Positions 44,401-53,030 of a DNA stretch of 64,000 nucleotides are shown one piece after another; position 1 is the stretch's first letter, and every line of letters starts with the position of its first letter. Under the pieces are notes generated by a model, which made no database searches, had not been told where the DNA came from, and worked only from the letters and a program-made list of their open reading frames with translations. The translations under genes were made by a program, and so were the position numbers. The DNA comes from JAVBPE01 sp031549865 (GTDB lineage: Bacteria > Bacillota_I > Bacilli_A > Acholeplasmatales > Anaeroplasmataceae): the NCBI GenBank assembly GCA_031549865.1, contig JAVBPE010000002.1, forward strand, positions 310,001-374,000. The letters are read 5' to 3'.

Positions 44401-45702
44401 TTTGTTAATAGACAACTAGTAGTAACAAATCAAGCTGTTAAAGGATTAATAACAGTCTTAAAAGAATTTAAAGAAATAGAAGATAAAAATATTATTTATT
44501 CTAAAGCGGAAAATGTTTCAGATTTTAGACAAATGTTTGATATAGTTAAAAGTAGAACAGCCAATAATTTTCATCATGCTCATGACGCATATTTAAATGT
44601 TATTGTTGGACGAGCAGTTAATAATTATTTTAAATTTAAAATTGGTAATGATAAAAAAGATATTAAATTTTTTAACGCTAAAGGTTTAACAACTAATGCA
44701 ATGAGAATATTTGCAAAAGAACGTAATAATGAATTAATAATAAATAATTATGAAAATTATTGGAATGAGGATATTTTAAAGCAAATAGAAAAAGATATTT
44801 TTACACGCTTTGATATAATGACTACCACTAGAACGTATAGTGCAAATGAATTATATAGTAAAGTATCTATTATCGGAGCAAATAAAAACACAAAAGAAAT
44901 TAATAACTTATTCTCAATTAAACCATCAAATCCAATATTATCTCAAGTAGATAAATATGGAGGATTGAATAACAATAGTTTTAGTCATTATTGTTTAATA
45001 GAAGTTGTAGATAAAAAGGGAATAAAGCATTATATTATAGAACCTATTCCAAGAAAGTATGCAAATAATAAACTTGCTTATTTAAAAGAGAATTACAATA
45101 AATTTAATATAATTATAGATACTTTAAATATAAATACAATCATCGAACAGGAACACTTAAAATATTGTCCAACAGGGGTAACAAATGACTCCTATGTTAT
45201 TAAGAATTTAAATGAAAGACATTTTAATAAAGAAGCGATTGTTATTATAAAAAAGATAGACAAATATATACAAAATATTAGAGATAAGAAAACAATGAAT
45301 ACTGATTTAAATAATAATATTATTATTGCTCAAGCAAGGAACCATGATAATAAGCAAATAACAATATCTAATTTAGAAATTGATTTTATGCTGGAATTGC
45401 TTTTAGAAGTGTATAACAGAAAGGAATACTTATTTGATATATTAAAAAACATTAGTAAGGAAATTAATCGTGATTTGTTTACCACATTGAGTATATATGA
45501 AAAAATTAAAGTCATTTCTGAATTATTAACATTATTGAAATGTAATGAAAGAGGTTCTGCTGATTTAACTTTACTCAATATGGCTAAAAGTTCAGGGATA
45601 TTGAAAATTAATAAAAAGTTAAAACCAGGTATGAAAATTGTATATGAATCAATAACGGGATATTATAAAAAAGTAGTGTGGGAGTATCCAAATGAGTTTT
45701 AG
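41488..45702 (+). CDS. cas9: CRISPR-associated endonuclease Cas9, type II-A
   Basis: 1404 residues; RNA-guided nuclease cutting both strands of target DNA. RuvC-I GLDIGTNSVGW (D12), Arg-rich bridge helix RRGFRTSRKNIARRKHRI (about 56-75), RuvC-II YYVECARTNQ (E803), HNH DYDIDHIIPQ (H897), RuvC-III HHAHDAY (H1032-D1033). All catalytic residues are kept. Near the C-terminus DKYGGLNNNSF marks the start of the PAM-interacting region. AGGAGG (41475-41480) lies 7 bases before ATG 41488; an upstream TTG is too close to it. Overlaps cas1 by 11 bases. Confidence 0.98.
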   Translation: MKENKKYFLGLDIGTNSVGWSLVEWDVINQKYKIAKKNGKSLWGVRMFEEAKDASERRGFRTSRKNIARRKHRIELLRELMAEEINKVDPTFFQRLDDSFYFQEDKLNKNKYTLFNDGETDYNYFKKFPTTYHLRKYLIESNQKEDIRYIYLAISQMLKKRGNFLNDTDEFKTMDKDAFNQYMILFCEYINELFQNISFEDEKTSYSFNYKNDDFNKIKDAFDINFKRDRLKKLNEILNPDNDKNIKDYILPFLNGSDIKLNKINFLGIEDVITLNISMEGLDLAIDDAKTKAKDQDAFFEILTICKQIYDFFFLGKLLKDTNYLSEAMVKKYNQHEEDLIVLKTFVKSYNPSKYYECFRRLRLKEKDGKKEKVTIINNYAEYVGFNRSDNSILRTSKAKKEDFYAYLKKNILSNIIETDESKKMRDNILSKIEAGDFLNKLATSDNSVFPYQLNLTELKIILEKQSHYYDFLNKKEDDLTIKDKIISILKFRIPYYVGPLNKNSNHAWLTRGNEKIYPWNFEKVVDTDKTAVDFIQRMQNKCTYLRDCYCMPKSSILFSKYNVLSVLNKININGRPITVEDKIDLIEKIFEVKRKVTKKDIIDYFKATKGSDVIVTTSTNKPLEELNCNMGSYCDFVALFGKELVDNNLEIIEKLILDISIFEDKNILYKRILNESSYEIFRTQAKNIKGLNYKGYASISSKLIKDIYSFDDLGVTKGNILEIMLNTNYNLQEILNIDEFGFKKQILEYNKQNGIEYTNAESFINEELYLTPVMKRPLIQAYKIIEEVEKIIGTNIDEYYVECARTNQAEKKRSTTRKDNAKRILQAAIDLAKEHKDLLQEIEIKKLIKECDELDTNAFQSDKYYLYFMQLGKCMYSLEPINFHNLNNEADYDIDHIIPQALFKDDSFENKALVLQELNKRKSNSYPIPNGIQAPNAYKFYSMLRNKNLIGNRKYDSLIKKELSDADIDRFVNRQLVVTNQAVKGLITVLKEFKEIEDKNIIYSKAENVSDFRQMFDIVKSRTANNFHHAHDAYLNVIVGRAVNNYFKFKIGNDKKDIKFFNAKGLTTNAMRIFAKERNNELIINNYENYWNEDILKQIEKDIFTRFDIMTTTRTYSANELYSKVSIIGANKNTKEINNLFSIKPSNPILSQVDKYGGLNNNSFSHYCLIEVVDKKGIKHYIIEPIPRKYANNKLAYLKENYNKFNIIIDTLNINTIIEQEHLKYCPTGVTNDSYVIKNLNERHFNKEAIVIIKKIDKYIQNIRDKKTMNTDLNNNIIIAQARNHDNKQITISNLEIDFMLELLLEVYNRKEYLFDILKNISKEINRDLFTTLSIYEKIKVISELLTLLKCNERGSADLTLLNMAKSSGILKINKKLKPGMKIVYESITGYYKKVVWEYPNEF

Positions 45703-46564
45703 AACCATTGTCATTAAGAATAGATGTAAACTAGAGTATTCTTTAAATTATTTAGTATGTAGAAAAGTTGAAGAAGAACAAAGAATCTTGATTAATGAAA
45801 TAGGTATGTTAATTATAGCAAATACAGGTGTTGCATTAACTGCAGCACTTGTAAGTGCTTTAATTGAAAATAAAGTTAAAATTATATTTTGCGATACAAA
45901 ATCTAATCCATGTGGTGAGGTAATTGGGTATTATGATAATTATTCATCCTATAAAAAGATAAAAGAGCAAATGTCATTTTCTCAAAATATAAAAGATTCT
46001 TTATGGAAAAGAATAATAGAAAAGAAAATTGATAATCAACGTAAAAATTTATTATATATTGATTTAGAAGAACATGAAATGTTAAATGATTATATGAATA
46101 ATGTGACTTTAGGAGATAAGTCTAATAGAGAAGGTCATGCCGCAAAAGTATATTTTAATGTGATATTTGGCAAAAACTTTACTAGAGATTTAGATATTGA
46201 AACAAATAAATTTTTGAATTATGGATATTCGATTATTTTATCTGCAATAAATAGAGAAATAAAGATATGTGGATATTTAACTGAACTAGGTATACACCAT
46301 ATTGGTGAAACAAACCCATTTAATTTAGGTTGTGACTTTATGGAACCATTAAGACCACTCATTGATTCTTTTGTTATGCTTGATAAAGTAAATAATGAAA
46401 ATTTTAAAGATGAATTTATTAGAATATTAGATTTAGAAGTAATTTATAATGATAATAAAATGCATTTGGAGAATGCTATAAAATTATATGTACAACAATT
46501 ATTCAAATATTTATTATCAGAAAATACTGATACAGAGCTGAAATTCATTGAATATGAGTTATAG
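45692..46564 (+). CDS. cas1: CRISPR-associated integrase Cas1
   Basis: 290 residues, typical of type II. Catalytic subunit of the Cas1-Cas2 spacer integrase. The metal residues lie in the region REGHAAKVYFNVIFG (Glu) and GIHHIGETNPFNLGCDFMEPLRP (His and Asp), with the usual ANTGVALTAALVSALIENKVKIIFCD in the N-terminal half. Start ATG lies inside the end of cas9; its last codons overlap cas2. Confidence 0.97.
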   Translation: MSFRTIVIKNRCKLEYSLNYLVCRKVEEEQRILINEIGMLIIANTGVALTAALVSALIENKVKIIFCDTKSNPCGEVIGYYDNYSSYKKIKEQMSFSQNIKDSLWKRIIEKKIDNQRKNLLYIDLEEHEMLNDYMNNVTLGDKSNREGHAAKVYFNVIFGKNFTRDLDIETNKFLNYGYSIILSAINREIKICGYLTELGIHHIGETNPFNLGCDFMEPLRPLIDSFVMLDKVNNENFKDEFIRILDLEVIYNDNKMHLENAIKLYVQQLFKYLLSENTDTELKFIEYEL

Positions 46565-46874
46565 ATATATGAGACTAATATTATTTTTTGATTTACCAAC
46601 AACTTCAAACCAAGACTTGAGAAATTATCGTCGTTTTATAAAAAACATTAAATCTCAAGGTTTTTATATGATTCAAGAATCAGTATATGTGAAACTTTGT
46701 ATGGATGCTAGAGTGGCTGAATCTCAAACTTATATTGTAAAAAGTGTAATTCCACCAGAAGGAAATATAATAATTTTATCAGTTACTGAAAAGCAATTTG
46801 CAGCAATGAATATATTACTTGGTGAAAGTAAAACGGATGTTCTTAATAACAGTGAGAGGTACATTGAATTATGA
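46554..46874 (+). CDS. cas2: CRISPR-associated protein Cas2
   Basis: 106 residues; structural partner of Cas1. The N-terminus YMRLILFFDLPTTSNQDLRNYRRFIKNI and ESVYVKLC are typical of type II-A Cas2 ferredoxin-fold proteins. The ATG at 46554 is chosen within the cas1 end; an in-frame TTG at 46548 is less likely. Its stop TGA overlaps the csn2 ATG (ATGA). Confidence 0.95.
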   Translation: MSYRYMRLILFFDLPTTSNQDLRNYRRFIKNIKSQGFYMIQESVYVKLCMDARVAESQTYIVKSVIPPEGNIIILSVTEKQFAAMNILLGESKTDVLNNSERYIEL

Positions 46875-47530
46875 TAATGATTAAAATAATTGGAATAGAA
46901 GAGCCAATTATGCACAGGCAAGGCGAAATTTATCAAATTGAAATTAATAATCAAATATTTTTCAGAAAGCTTTATTATGATGCAATTGAAGAGAATCCTG
47001 ATATTTTTATTTATAGTGAAGATTATAAAATAAAAGAATATACAAAGAATAACATTTTTATATTTAATCTTATGCAAATAAATCCAAATGAAAGAAAATT
47101 GTTAACCGCTATATACAAGAAATTAGCACTAAGTTTAAATGATCAAATGAAAAATGATATCAATGATTTGAATGTTAAATTAATTTCGATTATCGATGAA
47201 TTATCATTTAATTTAGATTTAACAACAACATTCAATACGAGCATAGACATTACAAAATTATTATCTATGTGTGACTTTATGTTTGAAGTAGAAGGTACAA
47301 ACTTGATTTCATTATTTATTACATATTTAAAAGCTTGTTTAGAATTGAAAAACATTAAATTTATAATATCATTTGATATTTTAAAACATTTTTCAAATGA
47401 TGAAATTATATTATTAAAAAAAGAACTAGATATTTTAAATATTTGCCTAATAGATTTAAAAAATAATAGTATTATAGAGCAAAATTTATTTAATAAGATA
47501 GTAATAGATAGTGATTTATGTCAATATTAA
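46871..47530 (+). CDS. csn2: CRISPR-associated protein Csn2
   Basis: 219 residues, the fourth gene that defines subtype II-A. The pattern of a short beta-rich start (IIGIEEPIMHRQGEIYQIEINNQIFFRKL), NPNERKLLTAIYKKL, and a later LLKKELDILNICLIDL segment fits Csn2, a ring-forming tetramer that binds DNA ends during spacer acquisition. Position after cas2 and before the array supports it. Sequence is diverged from streptococcal Csn2, so it may represent another Csn2 subfamily. Confidence 0.88.
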   Translation: MIMIKIIGIEEPIMHRQGEIYQIEINNQIFFRKLYYDAIEENPDIFIYSEDYKIKEYTKNNIFIFNLMQINPNERKLLTAIYKKLALSLNDQMKNDINDLNVKLISIIDELSFNLDLTTTFNTSIDITKLLSMCDFMFEVEGTNLISLFITYLKACLELKNIKFIISFDILKHFSNDEIILLKKELDILNICLIDLKNNSIIEQNLFNKIVIDSDLCQY

Positions 47531-47606
47531 TGATATTATAGTAGTATAGAGTCTTAGATTACCGGTTTTGGAAAGATACTCAAGCACTTGAATCTCATAA
47601 TTTGAG
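47531..47606 (+). promoter_or_regulatory. CRISPR leader with ATTTGAG anchor
   Basis: Seventy-six bases between csn2 and the first repeat. It ends in ATTTGAG (47600-47606) abutting the first repeat, the leader-anchoring sequence known from streptococcal type II-A systems that directs Cas1-Cas2 to the first repeat. Array orientation (same as cas genes) follows from this and from the tracrRNA pairing. Confidence 0.85.
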
Positions 47607-50542
47607 GTTTGAGTGTAGTGTAATTTAAGGTATAACTCTAACAACATTTTAATTCATCAAGTGAATCAACAGGTTTGAGTGTAGTGTAATTTAAGGTATA
47701 ACTCTAACTTCATATCGCGCGCAGCATTGTGTAAGATGTTTGAGTGTAGTGTAATTTAAGGTATAACTCTAACAATAAAAATGAAATTGCGTTAGATGAA
47801 TATGTTTGAGTGTAGTGTAATTTAAGGTATAACTCTAACCTTCTTTAAGGACTTCCTCAAGTGTATTTAGTTTGAGTGTAGTGTAATTTAAGGTATAACT
47901 CTAACAATAAGATGAATTATTATTTAATTCTCTAGTTTGAGTGTAGTGTAATTTAAGGTATAACTCTAACTTACTTCATTGTAACTATGCTGTTGTTAAG
48001 GTTTGAGTGTAGTGTAATTTAAGGTATAACTCTAACTTAAAATAATTTCAAAATCTAAAGTTGATTGTTTGAGTGTAGTGTAATTTAAGGTATAACTCTA
48101 ACCGTCTTCATGTCCGTTTTGGTATCCATCATGTTTGAGTGTAGTGTAATTTAAGGTATAACTCTAACGGAATCATTTCACCGATTTTCTCACTATGAGT
48201 TTGAGTGTAGTGTAATTTAAGGTATAACTCTAACAGTAGTGATAGGTCAACCACCAACTAATGTGTTTGAGTGTAGTGTAATTTAAGGTATAACTCTAAC
48301 TATTGACAGTATTATTATTTTTAACTACAGGTTTGAGTGTAGTGTAATTTAAGGTATAACTCTAACTAATGCTGTTATTTTATATGACGGAATACCTGTT
48401 TGAGTGTAGTGTAATTTAAGGTATAACTCTAACAGCTATAAGATTGGTCTGCAATCTTCTTCTGTTTGAGTGTAGTGTAATTTAAGGTATAACTCTAACT
48501 CATGCTACTAAAGATTGGAAGACATATTAGTTTGAGTGTAGTGTAATTTAAGGTATAACTCTAACTTAAAATTCTAACATCATTATTAAACTCAAGTTTG
48601 AGTGTAGTGTAATTTAAGGTATAACTCTAACTACGGCAATATCCTTCATCGCGCCACTGTAGTTTGAGTGTAGTGTAATTTAAGGTATAACTCTAACTTA
48701 CTGAAAACTATTCATTAGATATATTTGTTTGAGTGTAGTGTAATTTAAGGTATAACTCTAACGATTATTATTTGGCAATAGACCCCACTTATGTTTGAGT
48801 GTAGTGTAATTTAAGGTATAACTCTAACTTAGGTGAAGAAGACGGAGCATACGACGGAGTTTGAGTGTAGTGTAATTTAAGGTATAACTCTAACAAATGT
48901 TTGCTTTAGATACAACACAATCTTGTTTGAGTGTAGTGTAATTTAAGGTATAACTCTAACTAACCTTGCAATTTTCTATTTCATATATTTGTTTGAGTGT
49001 AGTGTAATTTAAGGTATAACTCTAACTTTTAAACTTGACACAGCGTAACCAGCCTGGTTTGAGTGTAGTGTAATTTAAGGTATAACTCTAACTTTTAAAC
49101 TTGACACAGCGTAACCAGCCTGGTTTGAGTGTAGTGTAATTTAAGGTATAACTCTAACCTGTTTCACTCATTAATTTATAACCTTTGTGTTTGAGTGTAG
49201 TGTAATTTAAGGTATAACTCTAACCAAGTCCACTAAGTAAACCCGTAAAAGCGTCGTTTGAGTGTAGTGTAATTTAAGGTATAACTCTAACTTATAATAG
49301 AATTGATTCCCTTTCACATATAGTTTGAGTGTAGTGTAATTTAAGGTATAACTCTAACTGGAGCAGTTGCGCAGAACTCACTTGCTAGTTTGAGTGTAGT
49401 GTAATTTAAGGTATAACTCTAACTTAGGTGAAGAAGACGGAGCATTTGACGGAGTTTGAGTGTAGTGTAATTTAAGGTATAACTCTAACCAAGCCTTATA
49501 TACACAAGTTTATGTTGTCGTTTGAGTGTAGTGTAATTTAAGGTATAACTCTAACTACCTTTTAAAGATAGATAACACCAACCTAGTTTGAGTGTAGTGT
49601 AATTTAAGGTATAACTCTAACATACTCATAACACCTTGTTGTACTATGTATCGTTTGAGTGTAGTGTAATTTAAGGTATAACTCTAACTAATTGTTCCAT
49701 GATTGATGTTGGTAAATGTTTGAGTGTAGTGTAATTTAAGGTATAACTCTAACCGCTTGTTTTTCCACTCTTAAAACCATCGGGTTTGAGTGTAGTGTAA
49801 TTTAAGGTATAACTCTAACATTGCTTCTATTAAGAGGTAAAAAGAAATGTTTGAGTGTAGTGTAATTTAAGGTATAACTCTAACAACTGCCTATTAGTCT
49901 AATTAACTCTAGTAGTTTGAGTGTAGTGTAATTTAAGGTATAACTCTAACTGTTTTTTTGCTTCCCATTGTTCCGCACAGGTTTGAGTGTAGTGTAATTT
50001 AAGGTATAACTCTAACAATTCCCTTGATTAATTCCATATTAAATATGTTTGAGTGTAGTGTAATTTAAGGTATAACTCTAACAGGTTGGAAATTAACGTA
50101 TAAAAAGCCACCGTTTGAGTGTAGTGTAATTTAAGGTATAACTCTAACAATATTTCTCTTTATTTGTGCCTTCTTCTAGTTTGAGTGTAGTGTAATTTAA
50201 GGTATAACTCTAACTATTTGAATATCTGATTAATTCGTCTTGATGTTTGAGTGTAGTGTAATTTAAGGTATAACTCTAACGCAACAACAAGGAATATTAG
50301 ATGCCGCCCAGTTTGAGTGTAGTGTAATTTAAGGTATAACTCTAACTTCGTTTTTAAGGATTATAAACATTAAAGCGTTTGAGTGTAGTGTAATTTAAGG
50401 TATAACTCTAACTGAAAAACGAGTCACTAAAAAAGACGATTTGTTTGAGTGTAGTGTAATTTAAGGTATAACTCTAACCGAAGCCGACATAGACTAAAGG
50501 AAATGAAGTTTGAGTGTAGTGTATTTAAGGTATAATTCTAAC
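47607..50542 (+). CRISPR. CRISPR array, 36-bp repeat, 45 repeats
   Basis: The repeat begins GTTTGAGTGTAGTGTAATTT and ends AAGGTATAACTCTAAC. I count 44 identical copies from 47607 to 50478 and a 45th variant (50508-50542) lacking one A and carrying a C-to-T change. Spacers are 29-31 bases (mostly 30). Spacers 22 (49027-49056) and 23 (49093-49122) are identical; spacers 19 (48829-48858) and 28 (49424-49453) differ at two positions. Transcription is rightward, so the newest spacers lie next to csn2 and the decayed repeats mark the old end. Confidence 0.99.
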
Positions 50543-50600
50543 GTGAAGTGGGCGCCTTGGTGGTTGTTAGTGTTTAAGTGTAGTCTAATTAAATAAATTA
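50543..50600 (+). repeat. Last spacer and decayed 46th repeat
   Basis: A 29-base GC-rich spacer (50543-50571) is followed at 50572 by a degenerate repeat: GTTTAAGTGTAGTCTAATTA matches the repeat start with three changes, then diverges. Confidence 0.85.
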
Positions 50601-50620
50601 GGAATTTCAAGTGGTATAAA

Positions 50621-50938
50621 ATGGATAACATATTTGGAAATAATTTAAATTATATATTGAAAAGTGAATATGATTTAAATGACGAAACTATTATTATTAA
50701 TGTTAATCATTATGGAGAGAAGAAAAGAATTAGAATTTACTATGACCATGATTTTGCGATGTTAGATATTAATAAAAATAGTGATATTATTACAATTGAA
50801 TTATATGATTTAATTGGACCAAGGCAGTCAAAATATAATAATAACTTAAAAGTAAGCCAAAAAAATACGAGATATTTGGAAATTGATAAAAGTACCATAT
50901 ATGATATTTTAAAAGGTGATTCTCTAGAAATGCAATAA
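50621..50938 (+). CDS. Hypothetical protein, 105 aa, directly behind the CRISPR array
   Basis: Soluble, Asn/Asp/Tyr-rich, no signal or membrane segment; predicted beta-rich in the first 70 residues (ETIIINVNHYGEKKRIRIYYDHDFAMLDI). Ribosome site is poor (AGGAATTTC 15 bases before ATG). It starts 20 bases after the relic repeat, so it may be transcribed with the array. Family not recognised; real coding status is likely but not certain. Confidence 0.55.
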   Translation: MDNIFGNNLNYILKSEYDLNDETIIINVNHYGEKKRIRIYYDHDFAMLDINKNSDIITIELYDLIGPRQSKYNNNLKVSQKNTRYLEIDKSTIYDILKGDSLEMQ

Positions 50939-51004
50939 TATTAAAAAAATAGTTAAATGAAAAACATTCAAATTCTTTCACCATAACTTATTATAGTCGT
51001 ATTG

Positions 51005-51034
51005 GAAATATAAAATTCTTATATTTCTTTTTTT
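51005..51034 (+). terminator. Intrinsic terminator before the MerR gene
   Basis: Perfect 9-bp stem GAAATATAA / TTATATTTC with 5-base loop and seven T residues. It would end transcription from the CRISPR side. Confidence 0.85.
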
Positions 51035-51039
51035 ATCTC

Positions 51040-51070
51040 TTGACTATGACATTGCGTCATAGTATATAAT
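51040..51070 (+). promoter_or_regulatory. MerR-type promoter with 19-bp spacer and operator
   Basis: TTGACT (51040-51045) and TATAAT (51065-51070) are separated by 19 bp, and the spacer region holds the inverted repeat CTATGAC-N5-GTCATAG (51044-51062). Over-long spacing with a central dyad is the signature of promoters activated by MerR-family DNA distortion; it drives the MerR gene itself. Confidence 0.88.
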
Positions 51071-51088
51071 GATTTTGGAGGTGCTAAT

Positions 51089-51847
51089 ATGGAATACAAT
51101 ATTAATGAAGTATCTAAATTATGCGGAATGAGTATTAGAACTCTTCATTATTATGATCAAATCGGTTTATTAAAAGTTAAGAAAAATGACAATGGTTACC
51201 GCAAGTATAATGATAATGATTTAGAAACATTACAACAAATAATGTTTTATAAGGAATTAGATTTTTCATTAAAAGAAATTAAAGATATAATTAATAATAA
51301 AAATTTTAATAGATTAAAAGCCTTAGAAGAACAATTTAGCATTTTAATAAAAAAAGCAAAGAAGTATGAAGAATTAGCTATTTTGGCAATTAATACTGCA
51401 GAAAAGATAAAAAGAGGTGAAAAAATGGATAATAAAGAATTATTTAAAGAATTTAATTATGAAGAAATGGTAGAAACTCAAAAAGGTTATGAAGATGAAG
51501 TTACAAATAGATGGGGTGCATCTGATGCATATAAGATATCTAAGAAAAGAACTAAATCATATTCTAAAGAGGACTGGGAAAAGATACATTTAGAACAACA
51601 AGAAAATATGAAGCTTATTTTAAATTGTTTCAATAATAATTTAGATATAAAATCAAATGAAGTAAAAAATGCAGTTGAGGCAAACCGATTATTTATTGAT
51701 AAAAATTTTTATCCTTGCTCTAAAGAATTCTTTTTAAATCTAGGAGAAATGTATATAGGTGATGAGCGTTTTAAAAAGACATATGATGATTTAGCTAATG
51801 GATTAGCTAAGTATTATAGTGATGCTATAAAATATCATTGTAAATAG
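51089..51847 (+). CDS. TipAL-type MerR family regulator with TipAS drug-sensing domain
   Basis: 252 residues. The MerR helix-turn-helix (YNINEVSKLCGMSIRTLHYYDQIGLLK..NGYRKY, 1-45) is followed by a dimerisation helix and, from about 120, a TipAS-like helical domain (YEDEVTNRWGASDAY..., NRLFIDKNFYPCSKEFFLNLGEMYIGDERF). TipAL proteins sense thiopeptide or other peptide antibiotics and activate their own promoter; an internal start near ATG 51425 (after a GGTG motif, MDNKELFKEF) could yield a separate TipAS form as in Streptomyces. Its own promoter is the classic 19-bp type. No efflux gene follows. Confidence 0.9.
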   Translation: MEYNINEVSKLCGMSIRTLHYYDQIGLLKVKKNDNGYRKYNDNDLETLQQIMFYKELDFSLKEIKDIINNKNFNRLKALEEQFSILIKKAKKYEELAILAINTAEKIKRGEKMDNKELFKEFNYEEMVETQKGYEDEVTNRWGASDAYKISKKRTKSYSKEDWEKIHLEQQENMKLILNCFNNNLDIKSNEVKNAVEANRLFIDKNFYPCSKEFFLNLGEMYIGDERFKKTYDDLANGLAKYYSDAIKYHCK

Positions 51848-51852
51848 TAAAG

Positions 51853-51874
51853 AAGAGTCAAAGGACTCTTTTTT
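51853..51874 (+). terminator. Intrinsic terminator after the MerR gene
   Basis: Stem AAGAGTC / GACTCTT, short loop, T run. Confidence 0.88.
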
Positions 51875-51952
51875 GTTATATAATTTATCAAACTAAAGTA
51901 TATTAATTATAAAATTATATGGTATAATTATTAACTAAAAGAGGTGGTATAT

Positions 51953-53029
51953 ATGAAAAAAAGAATTGTTATTAAAATTGGTTCTTCATCAATTGTTTCA
52001 AAAAATAAAATCCAATTTGATAATTTAATTGAACTTGCTAAAAGTATTAAAGAATTAAAAACCGAATATGACCTTGTAGTTGTTACATCAGGCGCAATAG
52101 CGTTAGGGGGAATGAAGCTTAACTCAAAACCCAAAACAATTAAAGAAAAACAAGCCTATGCGGCAATTGGTCAAGTGAAATTAATTCAATTGTATGAACA
52201 AGTTTTTTCTATGTATGACCTTAACGTTGCTCAAATTTTATTAAATCATGATGACTTTGATGATAGAAATAGAATGCTAAATTTAGAAAACACTCTAAAT
52301 TCTTTATTCGAACAAGATATCATTCCAATAATAAATGAAAATGATGCTTTAGCAGTTGAAGAAATTAAAGTTGGAGATAATGATACATTAGGAGCATTAA
52401 CCTCAATTTTAGTTCAGGCTAAAATATTAATTTTATGTTCAGATATAGATGGGCTATACGATAAGAATCCAAGTGTTTATAGTGACGCTATAATGATCAA
52501 AACAATCGAAAATGTTAATGAATTAAATGTTTCAACAGAAGGCGTATCAGCATCTGATGTTGGAACAGGTGGAATGGCTACAAAAATAAAAGCTGCAAAA
52601 ATTACTAATTCATGTAATTGCGATATGATTATTATGAATTCTAAAAATATGGGTAATATATCTGATGCAATAAATAATAAAATCGGCTCAAGATTTTTAG
52701 GTCATGATTTAATCAATCGTTATCAAGCTTGGATGAAATATTTTGCTACATCAAAAGGCTTAATTAATGTAGACCTTGGCGCAATGAATGCCTTAAAAAA
52801 TAGAAAAAGCCTGTTACCAAGCGGAATAATAAGTGTAGATAGTATCTTTGCTTCAAACAACGTTATTGATATCGCATATAATAATCAAGTATTTGCTAAG
52901 GGCAAAATTAAATATTCATCAAATGAAGTTAAACTTGCAATAGGTAAAAGCACTAAAGAATGTAGTGATATTTTAAATGGCCCTAAAGAAATAATTCATG
53001 CGAATGAAATAGTATTATTAGAGGTGTAA
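51953..53029 (+). CDS. proB: Glutamate 5-kinase
   Basis: 358 residues; phosphorylates glutamate as the first step of proline synthesis. Amino-acid kinase motifs: VIKIGSSSIVSK, VVTSGAIALG, INENDALAVEEIKVGDNDTLGALTSILV, DIDGLYDKNP and GTGGMATKIKAAKI. A PUA domain follows (from about 265, with LPSGIISV). The ATG at 51953 after GAGGTGG is chosen over the overlapping GTG. One base separates it from proA. Confidence 0.96.
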   Translation: MKKRIVIKIGSSSIVSKNKIQFDNLIELAKSIKELKTEYDLVVVTSGAIALGGMKLNSKPKTIKEKQAYAAIGQVKLIQLYEQVFSMYDLNVAQILLNHDDFDDRNRMLNLENTLNSLFEQDIIPIINENDALAVEEIKVGDNDTLGALTSILVQAKILILCSDIDGLYDKNPSVYSDAIMIKTIENVNELNVSTEGVSASDVGTGGMATKIKAAKITNSCNCDMIIMNSKNMGNISDAINNKIGSRFLGHDLINRYQAWMKYFATSKGLINVDLGAMNALKNRKSLLPSGIISVDSIFASNNVIDIAYNNQVFAKGKIKYSSNEVKLAIGKSTKECSDILNGPKEIIHANEIVLLEV

Positions 53030-53030
53030 G

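Noticed and set aside
46730..47077. Minus-strand ORF of 115 codons across cas2/csn2
   Set aside because: Shadow frame opposite two well-supported cas genes, without a ribosome site.
47607..50542. Self-targeting spacers
   Set aside because: I saw no spacer matching another part of this window by eye; a genome-wide search is needed and I make no claim.
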